A stretch of DNA of 64,000 nucleotides from Piliocolobus tephrosceles (taxonomy: Eukaryota; Chordata; Mammalia; Primates; Cercopithecidae). The notes below the pieces were generated by a model. The model did no database searches. It was given only the letters and a program-made list of their open reading frames with translations, and was not told the origin of the DNA. The translations under genes were made by a program, and so were the position numbers. Below are positions 23,149 through 35,459 of the stretch, one piece after another (the stretch's first letter is position 1; every line of letters begins with the position of its first letter). Location of the stretch: contig NC_045436.1 of assembly GCF_002776525.5 (NCBI RefSeq), forward strand, positions 51,967,514-52,031,513, in the 5' to 3' direction.

Positions 23149-24723
23149 CAGAAATAATGCCACACATCTACAACCATCTGATCTTTGACAAACCTGACAA
23201 AAACAAGAAATGGGGAAAGGATTCCCTATTTAATAAATGGTGCTGGGAAAATTGGCTAGCCATAAGTAGAAAGCTGAAACTGGATCCTTTCCTTACTCCT
23301 TATACGAAGATTAATTCAAGATGGATTAGAGACTTAAATGTTAGACCTAATACCATAAAAACCCTAGAAGAAAATCTAGGTAGTACCATTCAGGACATAG
23401 GCATGGGCAAGGACTTCATGTCTAAAACACCAAAAGCAACGGCAGTAAAAGCCAAAATTGACAAATGGGATCTAATTAAACTAAAGAGCTTCTGCACAGC
23501 AAAAGAAACTACCATCAGAGTGAACAGGCAACCTACAGAATGGGAGAAAATTTTTGCAATCTACTCATCTGACAAAGGGCTAATTTCCAGAATCTACAAA
23601 GAACTCAAACAAATATACAAGAAAAAAACAAACAACCCCATCCAAAAGTGGGGAAAGGATATGAACAGACATTTCTCAAAAGAAGACATTCATACAGCCA
23701 ACAGACACATGAAAAAATGCTCATCATCACTCGCCATCAGAGAAATGCAAATCAAAACCACAATGAGATACCATCTCACACCAGTTAGAATGGCAATCAT
23801 TAAAAAATCAGGAAACAACAGGTGTTGGAGAGGATGTGGAGAAATAGGAACACTTTTACACTGTTGGTGGGATTGTAAACTAGTTCAACCATTATGGAAA
23901 ACAGTATGGCAATTCCTCAAGGATCTAGAACTAGATGTACCATATGACCCAGCCATCCCACTACTGGGTATATACCCAAAGGATTATAAATTATGCTACT
24001 ACAAAGACACATGCACACGTATGTTTATTGCGGCACTATTCACAATAGCAAAGACTTGGAATCAACCCAAATGTCCATCAGTGACAGACTGGATTAAGAA
24101 AATGTGGCACATATACACCATGGAATACTATGCAGCCATAAAAAAGGATGAGTTTGCATCCTTTGTAGGGACATGGATGCAGCTGGAAACCATCATTCTT
24201 AGCAAACTATCACAAGAAGAGAAAACCAAACACCACATGTTCTCACTCATAGGTGGGAACTGAACANNNNNNNNNNNNNNNNNNNNNNNNNNNNNNNNNN
24301 NNNNNNNNNNNNNNNNNNNNNNNNNNNNNNNNNNNNNNNNNNNNNNNNNNNNNNNNNNNNNNNNNNNNNNNNNNNNNNNNNNNNNNNNNNNNNNNNNNNN
24401 NNNNNNNNNNNNNNNNNNNNNNNNNNNNNNNNNNNNNNNNNNNNNNNNNNNNNNNNNNNNNNNNNNNNNNNNNNNNNNNNNNNNNNNNNNNNNNNNNNNN
24501 NNNNNNNNNNNNNNNNNNNNNNNNNNNNNNNNNNNNNNNNNNNNNNNNNNNNNNNNNNNNNNNNNNNNNNNNNNNNNNNNNNNNNNNNNNNNNNNNNNNN
24601 NNNNNNNNNNNNNNNNNNNNNNNNNNNNNNNNNNNNNNNNNNNNNNNNNNNNNNNNNNNNNNNNNNACAAACCTGCACGTTATGCACATGTACCCTAGAA
24701 CTTAAAGTGTAATAAAAAAAAAA
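23149..24723 (+). mobile_element. 5'-truncated young L1 with N gap
   Basis: The L1 inserted in the THE1 LTR and is bounded by a perfect 15-bp duplication, AAATTACTCAGTGTT (23134-23148 and 24724-24738). It starts within ORF2 (CAGAAATAATGCC) and keeps the ORF2 C-terminus in one open frame of 368 codons (23157-24263). That frame includes the terminal cysteine motif C-x3-C-x7-H-x4-C (CWRGC...LLHCWWDC, about codons 224-241). The 3'UTR is mostly hidden by Ns. The tail is AATAAAAAAAAAAA. Confidence 0.93.
24267..24666. other. assembly gap, 400 N
   Basis: Unknown bases inside the L1 3'UTR. The corresponding span in the L1 at 44081-44241 is 161 bp. Confidence 0.99.
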
Positions 24724-24738
24724 AAATTACTCAGTGTT

Positions 24739-24775
24739 GAGCAGTTCTTTAAAGCAGTATGAAAGCAGACTAATA
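24739..24775 (+). mobile_element. THE1 LTR, 3' remainder
   Basis: GAGCAGTTCTTTAAAGCAGTATGAAAGCAGACTAATACA completes the THE1 LTR end after the L1 insertion. Confidence 0.8.
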
Positions 24776-25109
24776 CATTTGTCATATTTCACTGTTCTTG
24801 AATTCTCACCATGACTCCCCTGAGATTTTTTAACCATACTTTGTATTTTCTGTTTTTATTAAGGTGCCCACTTCACAAAGTTTGAGAATGTTTCCTGCAA
24901 ATAATGACTTGTGTTTGTGACTCCTTTTTCATTCCCGTATTTTATGAGTCCTGAGACTTTATTCCAAAGCTGTTCCTCTAAGGTCTTACTGTCCACACAG
25001 GTTTCCAAATTATTGCCTGATTGTTGAATTGTTCACAGAGTGGGCCTTTGAAGAATGTGATCTGGATAATTTTCTCAATGTTTAAGCCAAATAGATTTGT
25101 ATTAGTTTT

Positions 25110-25505
25110 CTAGAGGATTGTCATAACAAATTACTACAAACTGGTAGCTGAAAACAACAGAAGTCAGTTTTGCAGGCCAGAAGTTTGATGTCAAGGTATT
25201 GTCAGGGCCACCCTTCCTTTAGAAGCTCTTAGGGAAAATTCTTCCTTGGCTCTTCAAGCACCTGGTGGCTCCTGGCTTGTGGCATCATAACTTCAATCTC
25301 AGCTTTCATCTTTACATGGGTCTTCACATGGCCTTCTGCCTTTTTCTTCTCTTAAAACGATAACTGTCATTTGGATTAAACACGCAGCCCCAAACCAGGA
25401 TCTTCAGCTTAATTACTACAAGGACCATTTTTTTCCAAATAAGATCCTATTTAAAGGTCCTGGGTAGACACATTGTTTTGCGGTCCACTACTCAATCCAC
25501 TATAG
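25110..25505 (-). mobile_element. MLT1-like MaLR LTR
   Basis: The reverse complement fits an MLT1 LTR: GGATTGTCATAACAAATTAC and ACAAACTGGTAGCTGAAAAC at the 3' side, CTTCACATGGCCTTCTGCC in the middle. It is diverged. Confidence 0.65.
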
Positions 25506-27840
25506 GAACTTAATGTCTTCCTATTTACCATTTTACTTTGGCTAAAATTATAATTCTTTCTTCTTGTATGGCTTGGGGTTATAAATATCTCTATGAATAG
25601 TCAAAAATTGACTTTTATTTTTGTTTTTTATAACTTTTTGTTAATTTTTGAAGATATCCAAAAAGGGGGAAAACTTCTGTCTATGTCACTATTTTTAAAT
25701 GTCCAGTTTCAGTTTTCTTTAACATGTAATTCAACTTTATAGAAGTAATATAAGCAATCAAAGTGACATTAACATTTTGCATGTAGATTCATCTGCAACT
25801 GCATCTGTAATTTCTATTCCCTTTAAGCAAGAATGAAGACAGAGCTCACCACCACTTTTCTGTAACCTTTCCTCCTGTGTGTTTTGACTTTTTGATTTTT
25901 CTTCCCTAGTATTTTCAGATTATCTATATGTCAACCCCTATACTATCAATACATTATCTTGTCTATTTCCTCTCAAATAACCCTCTGTTTATCTTGAACT
26001 ACTTCAGTTATGACTCTCTTCCTCCTACACTCCATAACCAAATTTTAAAATACATTTTTTATACTCACTAGCCATGTTTACATGCCCACTTATAAAAGAT
26101 ACATTCTACCGTTCATTTCCTTTTATTCGTTTGTAGTCCAAATAGTTATTCTAATTCGAAATTCCAAAGAACTTTATAAGAGATGACTAGGTTTTATTAT
26201 TTTTAATTTTTGCTGTCTGTTTTTCAAAATGAGACATGGACTAGAATAATTTGAAAAGCACTGACTTAACAAATATTGCTTGTCAGGGTAATTTCTTTTT
26301 GAGAACACTACACATTACATAAGCAGTACTATTTTGAGAAAAAAGATGACAAAATATGTATATTCTTATTTTTTTGTGTTGAGAAGATGGGTAGAGCTTA
26401 ATAAATGTAGCTGTTGTAATGGGACAGAAAATGTCTGACGACTATGAATTGTCTGCAGTAGAGAAAAACGTAGTTAGCTGTTATTGTTAAAACCTTTGTC
26501 TCTTTGCTCCCATATTTTAAAGCTAACATGTCTTAACAATTTAAACTTTTCCCCAAAGTGAAATTTTGTCTTGATATTATGAATCTCTGAAACATCGTGA
26601 AAAGATCAGTACCCACTCATCTTTTTAAATTGAATTTGCAAAGAAAACAAATCTCGAATTTGTACTCTACCCAGCCCTGGGTCACCAGTTCTCTCAGTTT
26701 TGCACTTCTGCATTGCTATGTTCACCACTCAAATAATAGGCTCCACATACCTATCTGAGAGTTTCTGTTTTCTGAGTGATCTTATTTTCCTCCGGCATAA
26801 ATACCAAAACAAAAATGTTGACTCTATACATTGATGGTTATTTTTAACTTTCTGTACTTAAAAGAAATAGTTAAGTGTATGACAAAGTAGCAAAACAAAA
26901 CAAACAAAGAAAAAATCACCAAACTTTAGCTGGTTTGGTAATATATGTTTAATGTATTTTCTTGCCATTTGTAAGATCTACCATGGGAATCTTAGCATTT
27001 AATTTTTTTTTTCCCTCAGATAATGTATAAAAATGGCAAGAGGTTATTTCAGGGCAGATTTTTGGAAAATATTTTGAATTAGCATAAAGTTAACATTTCC
27101 TAAATGGTTATTTCAGAAACTAGACCATTAATCTTTAGAAAAGACAAAAAATATATATTGCAAATTTGCCTTAATATTATTGGCTTCAGACAGAATTTGG
27201 AATAAGAGGCATATTTCTTGGACCAACTGAAACCACTACTATTTATGAGAAACATAAAACTTCATAATAAAACACTCTTACCTTAAGGTAACTCCATTCA
27301 ATACATTAAAGAGTATTATCTAGAGTTATAAAATAAAATAGCATGAAAAATTAGAGCTATGTATTTTTGAAGTTAAATCAGAATATTTCTTCTAGAAAAA
27401 AATTTATGGAATTTAATGAAAGGAATAGACTGTAAAGAGAAAGTATAAATATACAGATGATGAAGTAACAGTTTCATGGAAAAAACATAAAAACTTCTCA
27501 AAAGTATTCTATAAAAATTATACAGAAAAAAACATGTCATACAAAGCCTTGTAAACTAAATAAATAGCCTACTTTTAAACTGAACTCAGAGTTACATATA
27601 ACAATGTGAATGCCACAGCATTGCTACAACAGTGTTAGCAAGTGGGTTGAAATGATAAGAGTTACTGATAAGGTAGGAGACATACTGAATACCATTAGGA
27701 ATCTGGGGTGTTGACTTAGAGTTAAGGATTGACTTGTCTAAGTGGGAATTGTCCTCTTACAGAAAACAGAAAATTAAGACCTATTCCATGGATATCAGCT
27801 ATAGAAATAAGAACTAAGAATTCATGCTAGCAAAATGCTG
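25506..27840. other. unassigned AT-rich sequence
   Basis: Nothing recognisable as a gene. Possible old L1 pieces cannot be called by eye. Confidence 0.45.
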
Positions 27841-27844
27841 AGGT

Positions 27845-28435
27845 GATGAATCAGGGCTGAAGTCACTGGTACAGCACATCACATTGCAACAAACTGTGCT
27901 TGCAGGTGTGCACTCCAGCTCCTGATCAAGGCGGTGAAGGTGCTTATGTTCCCTCTAATATGAAACTGTATGAATAAGTCCACTGCCCAGAGGGACTGGC
28001 TCCCTCTTCCAGAATCTAAAATCTTGTCCTACTCTTGGATTATGGGCTTGTTACTTTTGTGATTATGTTACCAAAGATTGCAACCTCTGTCTTGCTAGTA
28101 GACACTTAATATTGACTTTTTCTGTCTTTGATGAAGTAAGCTGCCATATAGAAAACCTAAGTGATGAGGAATTGAGAGAACCTACAGGTGGCAGCCAGAA
28201 AGGAGCTGATATCCTCAGTTGGATAAGACACACTTACTGAATCCCACCAAAGCCATTTAAGCCTGTAAATGGGTGCTTCCTCATTTGAGCCTCAACTGAG
28301 GCCCCCAGCTTTGTTGGCACTGATTTCAGCTTTGTGAGAGAAGCTGAAGCAGAGGACCCAGGCAAACTAAGCCTGGATTCCAGATCCACAAATAATGCAA
28401 TACTTTGTTATGCAGCAATAGATAACTAATGCATC
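27845..28435 (+). mobile_element. ancient interspersed repeat, LTR-like, not assigned
   Basis: It ends in TTTGTTATGCAGCAATAGATAACTAATGCAT, a 3' signature seen in several old mammalian LTR families. Upstream blocks (GTGAGAGAAGCTGAAGCAGA) support a repeat. The family is uncertain. Confidence 0.45.
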
Positions 28436-28837
28436 TATACATATTTAGTCATACTTAGCTCCACTAATTGTGTTTTGTTTGATAAATTGACTGCATTATA
28501 TTCATACCAACTTTTTAACTTATTGGATGCAAATCAGTAGTCAAATGAGAATAGTTGTTATTTAACAAGGTCCCGTATGGAGAGTGTTCCATTCATTGAA
28601 ACCTAGCAAAGAGCAAAGAACAGCCCTTTGTTAGAATATCAACCATGAAATTTCCAGTATTAGTACTGAGCCTAGTTCTTCCTATTATTCTATAGGAACA
28701 ATCAGAAATAAATGAAGATAACTATGTCTTCCTTCTTAATATTCTATAATTAATCATTCTCTCAATTTGAACTTACCTTGGCACTTAAAAATATTATCCC
28801 CATTAAAATAAGTAAGTGCATAAAGCACATGTGGGGA

Positions 28838-28964
28838 TGCCAATACTCCTAGCTGCTCTGGATACTGAAGCAGGAGAATTACTTGAACCCAGGAGGCGCA
28901 GGTTGCAGTGAGCCGAGATTGTGCCATTGCACTCCAGCCTGGGCAATAGAGCAAGACTCTGTCT

Positions 28965-29003
<39 letters not shown>
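28838..29003 (+). mobile_element. Alu right-arm fragment with A38 tail
   Basis: It starts at TGCCAATACTCCTAGCTGCT, lacks the left arm, and ends in an uninterrupted run of 38 A (28966-29003). Confidence 0.88.
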
Positions 29004-29005
<2 letters not shown>

Positions 29006-29018
29006 ATAAAAGAACAGA

Positions 29019-29070
29019 TCTATCTATCTGTCTCTCTCTCTCTCTATCTATCTATCTACTTATCTATCTG
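29019..29070. repeat. (TATC)n/(TC)n compound microsatellite
   Basis: TCTA/TATC tetranucleotides on both sides of a (TC) run, just after the Alu tail. It is likely to vary in length. Confidence 0.9.
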
Positions 29071-30970
29071 GTCACAAAGTATGTTTCTGTTCTGGTGGTG
29101 CAAAATACTTTGTTTTCTGGAAGTCTCATTCAATATTTACACTTTGGTTCTTGATTTTTTTCCTAAAAGTTTGATGCTTTGACCATTTTATTTTTTTGTT
29201 CCCAAAATTATTAAGACTCGACTAAGGCGACCATATTTATGCTCACACCAGGTCCCTTAAGATTACTTGTACCATTTCTGTGTGTCTGTTTCCTGGTTTT
29301 ACTTTCCTTCCATTGTTGGAATTGTGTTGCTCAAATTTAGAGAGAACAAGAAGTGCCTGTGAGGTTGCACTGGTGAAGAGAATTGACTGATAACAGTAGT
29401 ACAAACCCCCAGCTCTGTTGCTTCTCACAATGATAAATTTGAGATGCAATGTATTCATGGAACAACTCACCAGGATCAAGCTGAGGGTGAGACTTTGCCT
29501 AAAACTTGTATCACTGCTAGGCTTAGGCTGCTTCCATTTCTGCTTCTTACTCTCCCTTTGTGGTTTTTCCTGGGACTATTTCCTGGGACTATATATTACT
29601 TGCATGTAGATACCTCTCTCAGGCTGTGCGTCTGGAAAACTTGACCTAAGACACAAATCATGACTACAACACTCGACTTTGTAAGAGCTTGTCCCATGTC
29701 TCTAGATTTATGTTTGTACAGTTGTAAGATTAAAAAAAGAAAGAAAGAAACTGTATTTCTGCCAAATTAGAATGTGCATTGCAAAAAAATGGGTCCTTTT
29801 TCACTATATTATAGGAGGCTACCACAAGACCTGATTCTTAGGAGATGCTAAATGAATACTTTCTCAGTGAAACTCTATGCCTAATGAAAACTTTACTAGT
29901 CAAAAAAGTAAACTGATATGATTAAAAGACAAAGTAATATTTAATATGAAAAAAGGGCATGCTGAAATATGTTCTTATGTTAATTACCTAATGCGTGGTG
30001 ATATATGTGCATATGTTAATTAATTATTTAATAGAAATTACCCAAAAACTTAGTAGATTAAAAAACAATGATTGTTATTGCTTCTTATGACTCTGTAGCA
30101 AAGGAACTTAGACAGGACACAGTAGAGATCGCTTGTCAGTCTGGAATTTCAGAGAGAAAACTCAAAGATGGGAGCTGGAATTGTCTAAAGGCCCACTCAC
30201 GTGTTAGAGAGCTTATGTGGCCTGTCAACCAAAAACATCACACATGGACTCTATATGTAACTAGGACTTCATCAGAACATGGTACCTGCATCCCAAGTAC
30301 AGACATCTCAAGAAACAGAGAAACAGAAACACACACAGAGACTGCAGGTAGAAGCCATATAGGCTTTTGGAATTTGTCCTCAAAAATTATACGGCGTCAC
30401 TTCTGCCATATTGATTGAGACAGCTACAAGGTCCACCCTGGCTTAGGGGAGGTAACAGAGATGTTCTCCCTTCATGAGACATGTTAATGTCACATTGTAC
30501 TTTTGAGGGTGTGAAATAAGATACATATTGGTACAGCCATTTTGGGAAGAAAAATATGCCACATTGTTTCTAACAATAAAAAGTAAATTATTATTTATTT
30601 ATTTAGTAAATTCAAGGAGAAAGATTACTGGCTGGGAAATTAGGCAAGAGATTGGCTTTCTTCTTTAGAATTCCTAATTTACTCTGTAAATTCTATTAAT
30701 TTAGAGCTTTGTTTTTAAAAAAGTTTCTTTCTCTATGTAAGATGAAATGATCCCTCTAGCTCTGGTTCCTAATATATTTCAATATTATCTTTAGTTGAAA
30801 TGTAGCAGCTAATTTTTGATATAAAATTTAGTAAAGATAGTGTAGTCTCAAACTTTCTATGGATTTTGTAAATGTGAGTAAAACATTTTTTTAAAGAGGA
30901 ATAAGATATTTTTCTCATATAATCTGGGTTAAATCACAAGGAAGGCTACAAAATATAGATGGTAATTTAT
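29071..30970. other. mostly unassigned; one probable old repeat
   Basis: 30040-30480 has the feel of an old dispersed repeat (AACTTAGTAGATTAAAAAAC, GGACTCTATATGTAACTAGG). The 116-codon frame at 30068-30418 lies in it and resembles no known protein. Nothing else was seen. Confidence 0.35.
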
Positions 30971-30974
30971 CAGT

Positions 30975-31160
30975 AGGGTTCTGAAGTCACCTTGCCTGCA
31001 TTGAAACCCCTGCTCCTTCATTTATTATCTGTTTAAATTGGAAATGTTGCATTTCTGTGTCTTTGTTTTTTCATCTATAATATTGGCACAATAATACTGA
31101 ATTTGTGGTGTTTCTGTGAGAAGCAAGTGAGTTAAAAAAGCATAACTTTAATGCTTTATA
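30975..31160 (+). mobile_element. MIR SINE
   Basis: TTCTGAAGTCACCTTGCCTG, a CTTCATTTATTATCTG block, TTTCATCTATAATATTGGCA and GAAGCAAGTGAGTTAA follow the MIR order. Confidence 0.65.
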
Positions 31161-31384
31161 TGTGAAATTTTTAAATTATATGTGAATTAAAAAAAATCTC
31201 ACATATAATGAAATTTAATACATATTAGCTATCATAAGTGTTGTTTTTAAATAATTCACTTGAGTGTACATCACTGTATTAGAAGAGACAGGCAGGTAGC
31301 CATTAAAAAGGAAAATGTAGCATGCCCATTAAATTCATAAATAGCACAGCATAAGAGTCTAAGTAGTGATAATAGTTGAATTGG

Positions 31385-31838
31385 GTTGATTTTGGCTGTT
31401 TTCCCCAAAACATATACTCATGTCCTAACCCCTAGAACCTGTGAATGTGACCTCATTTTGTAGATATAATGCAGTAAGGATTTTGGCATGAGATCACCCT
31501 GGAGGATTTGGGTGGGTTCTAAATCTGATGAGAAGTATCTTTGTAGGAGATGGAAGAGAAGACAAAGAGAAGAGAGAGCAAAAAAAAGATGAGAAGGTCA
31601 TGTGAAGACAAAGGCGAGACTGGAGTTAGGCAGCTACAAACTAAAGAATGCTTAGAGCTACCAGAACCCGGAAGAGGCAAGGAAAAGATTCTCTCCATAG
31701 GCTTTGTAGAGAGCACAGCTTTGCTGACATTGTGATTCTGCACTTCTGGTCTTAAAAAGGGTCATAGAATAAATTTCTGTTGGTTTAAGACACCAAGTTT
31801 GTACCAATTGTTACAGCAGCCCTAAGAAACTAATACAG
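31385..31838 (+). mobile_element. MLT1-like MaLR LTR
   Basis: ATGTCCTAACCCCTAGAACC, TGTGAATGTGACCTCATTTT, AGGTCATGTGAAGACAAAGG, AATAAATTTCTGTTGG and TTACAGCAGCCCTAAGAAAC occur in MLT1-type order, ending AAACTAATACAG. The short frames on both strands here are repeat-derived. Confidence 0.65.
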
Positions 31839-33512
31839 TGGAAAATCTGGTAATTCTACCCTTCAGTACACACGGGCATATGACACTTTGTCCTCTGTTT
31901 TCTTGCCCTCAGTAAAACTGATGACAGGCGACAGCTAACATTCAGTTTCATAGACTGGTAGCTGAATCTGCTAAGCGTTTTTGATTAAACTGCTATGTGT
32001 GACTATCTTTGGACCCAATTTAAAAACTAGAACTTGGGATATTTGTTTTGCCTACAACACAGGTTCTAAATTGTTCTTGGTTCAGTAATTCAACAATAAT
32101 GGGTAGTGACGCGGCATATGGCAGTGAGGGTGCAGGTTGCTTTGAATATGATCTACCTAAGGCATTTTAATACCCTTAAAAGAAATGCTGCTTTTGTTAA
32201 AATATTTTTATTTGCCCTTAAGAGAGTCAAATATTTGTGAATATGTCTCTAAACTGTTCTTGATCATTCTTTCCTTCCTGAAAGGTAATATGACATTTTA
32301 ATTTGAAATTAGTTATTAATATTACTAGAAACTGTGCTGCAGAAACTGAGTTGAATGGATGCTATAGATTAGATTTTTTAACTCATCATCATTTATATTA
32401 ATATTTTTAATACATGAATATTACTATCTGAGTGTCCAAATACAGAAGAAAACATCGATGTATGTCTCTTCCATACACACACAACTTGTAGTTGAATTTA
32501 CCTGGATGCATTATTTACAGAGGCTATTTGTAGAATTAGGGACTTTGTTTCCTACATTTCTGATCAATTTACTTTTACATAAAAATCCAGTTAGAAAGCC
32601 AAACTGACTGCAGAAAGCCTATCTGCAAAAGTGAATGCTGAAACATTACATAGTTTCCTTATGTTACCTTCATTAGATCTTAAAACAACTCTCTGGAAGA
32701 GGCTCTGGAAGAGCGAATTTTCAAATCTAATTTCTTACCAACCTTAATTATGGAAAGTGTCTATACGTAAACCATTAAAATCATTCTAAATCATATTTAA
32801 AAATAAATGTACTATCTTAAATTCCTTAGCGTTTCTTTCAATTTATTATTATAATTGTGAACTAATGCTTGACCTCTTCACTTTTTATTTTGTGTGCTAA
32901 TAAACAAAAGAGAGAGTAGAAATGTTTTCTGTAATAATTACAGTAAAAAACATTTTATGTGTTCAATAAATATTTGTTAAATAAATGAGAAAAAATAATT
33001 CACATAGTTGTATCCATAGGGCACTTCAAACTAATTTAACATAAATATATGAATAAGAATTTTCATTTTTGGTTTATAGTAAGAGTTAACCAGGATGTTA
33101 AGGTTCCTTTTTTTTTTATTCATATGTTATGTTTTAAAATTATAACAATGTCACCTAAAAGTAAGTACTTTTTTAGATGGTATGGATAGGTTTTTGGGTT
33201 TTTTTTTTTTTCAGTCTTTCCATTTGTATCCATATTTTACATGTTCTATAATTATTTTCATTAATGAATTTTTTAATAGGGATCAATTCTGCAATTCAGT
33301 TGGATTGGATATTAAAACAATGTAAAACTAAAAAACAAAGAAAAATGTAGGATAAACCTTTTATCAATAATAATAACTGAAGATTTATGTTAACCTCTTA
33401 GGCTTTTCAAATTAATGTACTCTCACTTTGTCTTTAATCAAAGGGTTAATTTTCTTTAAAACCATAGTCATAGTTCTGACTTAGGAACATTATTAGAAAA
33501 ATATCTATTTTT
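31839..33512. other. unassigned AT-rich sequence
   Basis: A short L2-like tail, GTGTTCAATAAATATTTG, occurs at 32958-32992. Nothing else can be called. Confidence 0.45.
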
Positions 33513-33517
33513 AGGAC

Positions 33518-33813
33518 CTGGGCATGATTGCTCATCCCTGTAATCCTAGTACTTTGGGAGGCTAAGGTGGAAGGGTTGCTTTAGTCAAAATGAGTCTGAC
33601 TAATATGGTGAAACTCCATCTCTACTAAAAGTACAAAAATTTGCTGGGTGTGGTGGTAGGCACCTGTAATCCCAGCTAGTGGGGAAGCTGAGGGAGGAGA
33701 ATTGCTTGAACCTGGGAGGCAGAGGTTGCAGTGAGCAGAGATTGTGCGACTGCACTCACGCCTGGGCAACAGAATGAGATTCTGTCTCAGAAAGCAAAAA
33801 CAAAACAAAACTT
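33518..33813 (+). mobile_element. Alu SINE, diverged
   Basis: It starts CCTGGGCATGATTGCTCATC, has both arms with many changes, and ends in an AAACAAAAC tail. Confidence 0.88.
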
Positions 33814-34039
33814 TTAAAATGGTAGAAGTTCATATTGGGGAATTTTGTATTTTTGTAACACAATCTCAGAAATAATTCATACATAAGACTAGATGATTCT
33901 TGGAGATATAATTATTTGGAGAACATGGACACTAAAATCAGCTAAGAATTCATAATCTTAACCAAAATAATGTTCATGTGTTAAATGTGTTAAACTTGCA
34001 AATACTGTAAAGTGTGTTTTAAGAGAGCATAATCTCTTG

Positions 34040-34175
34040 GGATAATGAAAAATTTTGGAGATGGATGGTGGGGATAGTTGTAGAACAATGTGAGTGTACT
34101 TAATGCCAACAAATTGTACACTTAAAAATGGTTAAAATAGTAATCGTTATTTATATATTATCACAGTTAAAAAAG
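34040..34175 (+). mobile_element. old L1 3'-end fragment
   Basis: GGGGATAGTTGTAGAACAAT, CAAATTGTACACTTAAAAAT and TATATATTATCACAGTTAAA follow the 3' end of old L1 elements. Confidence 0.55.
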
Positions 34176-34445
34176 ATTATGTCTCTGTCTGCTTTATAAC
34201 TATTAATAACAGATGTGGTCTCTTCTCACTGTACCACTATTAGACTGTCCTCATGAGTGTTGCAATGTATTAACACACAATGAGTGGATTAAGAGCAGAG
34301 TCTTATAAAATTACTTCAATTAGCATTTTTTTTGAAACATATACTTTCTGAAAACTTGATGTAATTTATGGATCACGTTCTCAGAAAAAATGCACATGTT
34401 CATAAACTCTTAATATTCAAATTCATTTTCCTTTTTTTTTTTTTT

Positions 34446-34624
34446 GATAAGACAAACACAGGGGAATTCCATGCAGAAGTACTTGGTTTAATATGCCCCT
34501 CGGCCAATTGTTCCTTAACTAAATTCTTTAAAGCCTTAAGTTTTTCTTTAAATAATGGCCACTGTTCCACCCAAACAGGAGTTGTAGTTTTCCACTTCAA
34601 TTGTAAAGTTTGAGGCTTGTGGAC
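34446..34624 (-). pseudogene. ERV-K-like pol start (reverse transcriptase fragment)
   Basis: Only the N-terminal fingers region is left: VWVEQWPLFKEKLKAL, KNLVKEQLAEGHIKPS and SAWNSPVFVL, then lysine codons that merge into an A-tract. The catalytic YxDD region, RNase H and integrase are absent. Confidence 0.85.
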
Positions 34625-35455
34625 AGTGGCTAAGAGTTTAAAGGATTGTAGCCCATTTTGAACATCATATTTTTGGCAGCTGAAGAAATATAAGGAATGC
34701 TTAAAAAGACACCAAATTGTTGTAAAAGATCACGGCCCCAAAAGTTAATATTAATGAGAACAATATAAAAGCACACTTTTCTTTGTTGTCCTTCAGGTCC
34801 TACACAGCTCAGGGGCTCGACACTTTGGTAGACTATAGAAGCAGTACCTAGGCCGGATAGAGTAACCGATACTAGTTTATTTTTCCAATGATCAGGCCAT
34901 TGAGTCAAGCATATAATAGATACATCCACTCCTGTGTTGACTAATCCCTCAAAAAGTATCCCATTAATTTGCAATGAACATAAAGGTTTTTGATCAGAAA
35001 CTAAAGTTTCCCAGAAAACAGTTTTCCCAGTACTACCAAAACCTCCTTGACGAGACACATCTCTAGATAAGAAAGTAAAAAAAGGCAATAAAAGCAATTG
35101 TGCAATATGTTCCCTTGCCTCTGGGTGCATAAATTGTGAGACTTGTACCATAATAAGGATTTCATCAGTAAAATCAGGATCAATAATTCCTGGGACCACC
35201 ATTAACCCCTGCATAGCGCTGCTGCTTCGACCTAACAAAAGTCCTACATGTCCCTTTGGCAAAGGACCACACACTCCAGTAGCCAATTTATATATTTCTC
35301 CATTAGGAGATAAAGTATAAGGCTGGACAATAGCTAGGTCAGCAGCGGTACTCTGCTTAGTGGCAGCATAAAGCTGAGCTTTAAGGAGGACTCAAGGTCA
35401 TTCCTTGATGTTGTAAGCCACTGCTCACTGGGTACTGGGTTAGGCCTGCATTGTA
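34625..35455 (-). pseudogene. ERV-K-like dUTPase-protease (broken)
   Basis: The upstream part shows dUTPase motifs: AADLA, GLLLGRSS and GIIDPDFTDE (the usual GRSS and G-I-D-x-D-Y patterns). The downstream part is retropepsin-like, with the active-site position reading LVNTGVDVS (35281-34630 frame) and a GRDLLQQFG C-terminal block. The catalytic aspartate of the D-T/S-G triad is Asn here, so the enzyme is expected to be dead. 218 codons are open from 35286 to 34630, but the frame is not joined to gag. Confidence 0.85.
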
Positions 35456-35459
35456 GTTG

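Noticed and set aside
23157..24263. A host protein gene of 368 codons
   Set aside because: It is the C-terminal part of L1 ORF2 in a truncated insertion.
24128..24705. Open frames crossing the N gap
   Set aside because: Unknown bases produce artificial openness.
29019..29070. CRISPR-like or regulatory tandem array
   Set aside because: It is a plain tetranucleotide microsatellite with no spacers.
30068..30418. 116-codon frame as a gene
   Set aside because: No homologous motif, no splice or promoter context, and the sequence looks like an old dispersed repeat.
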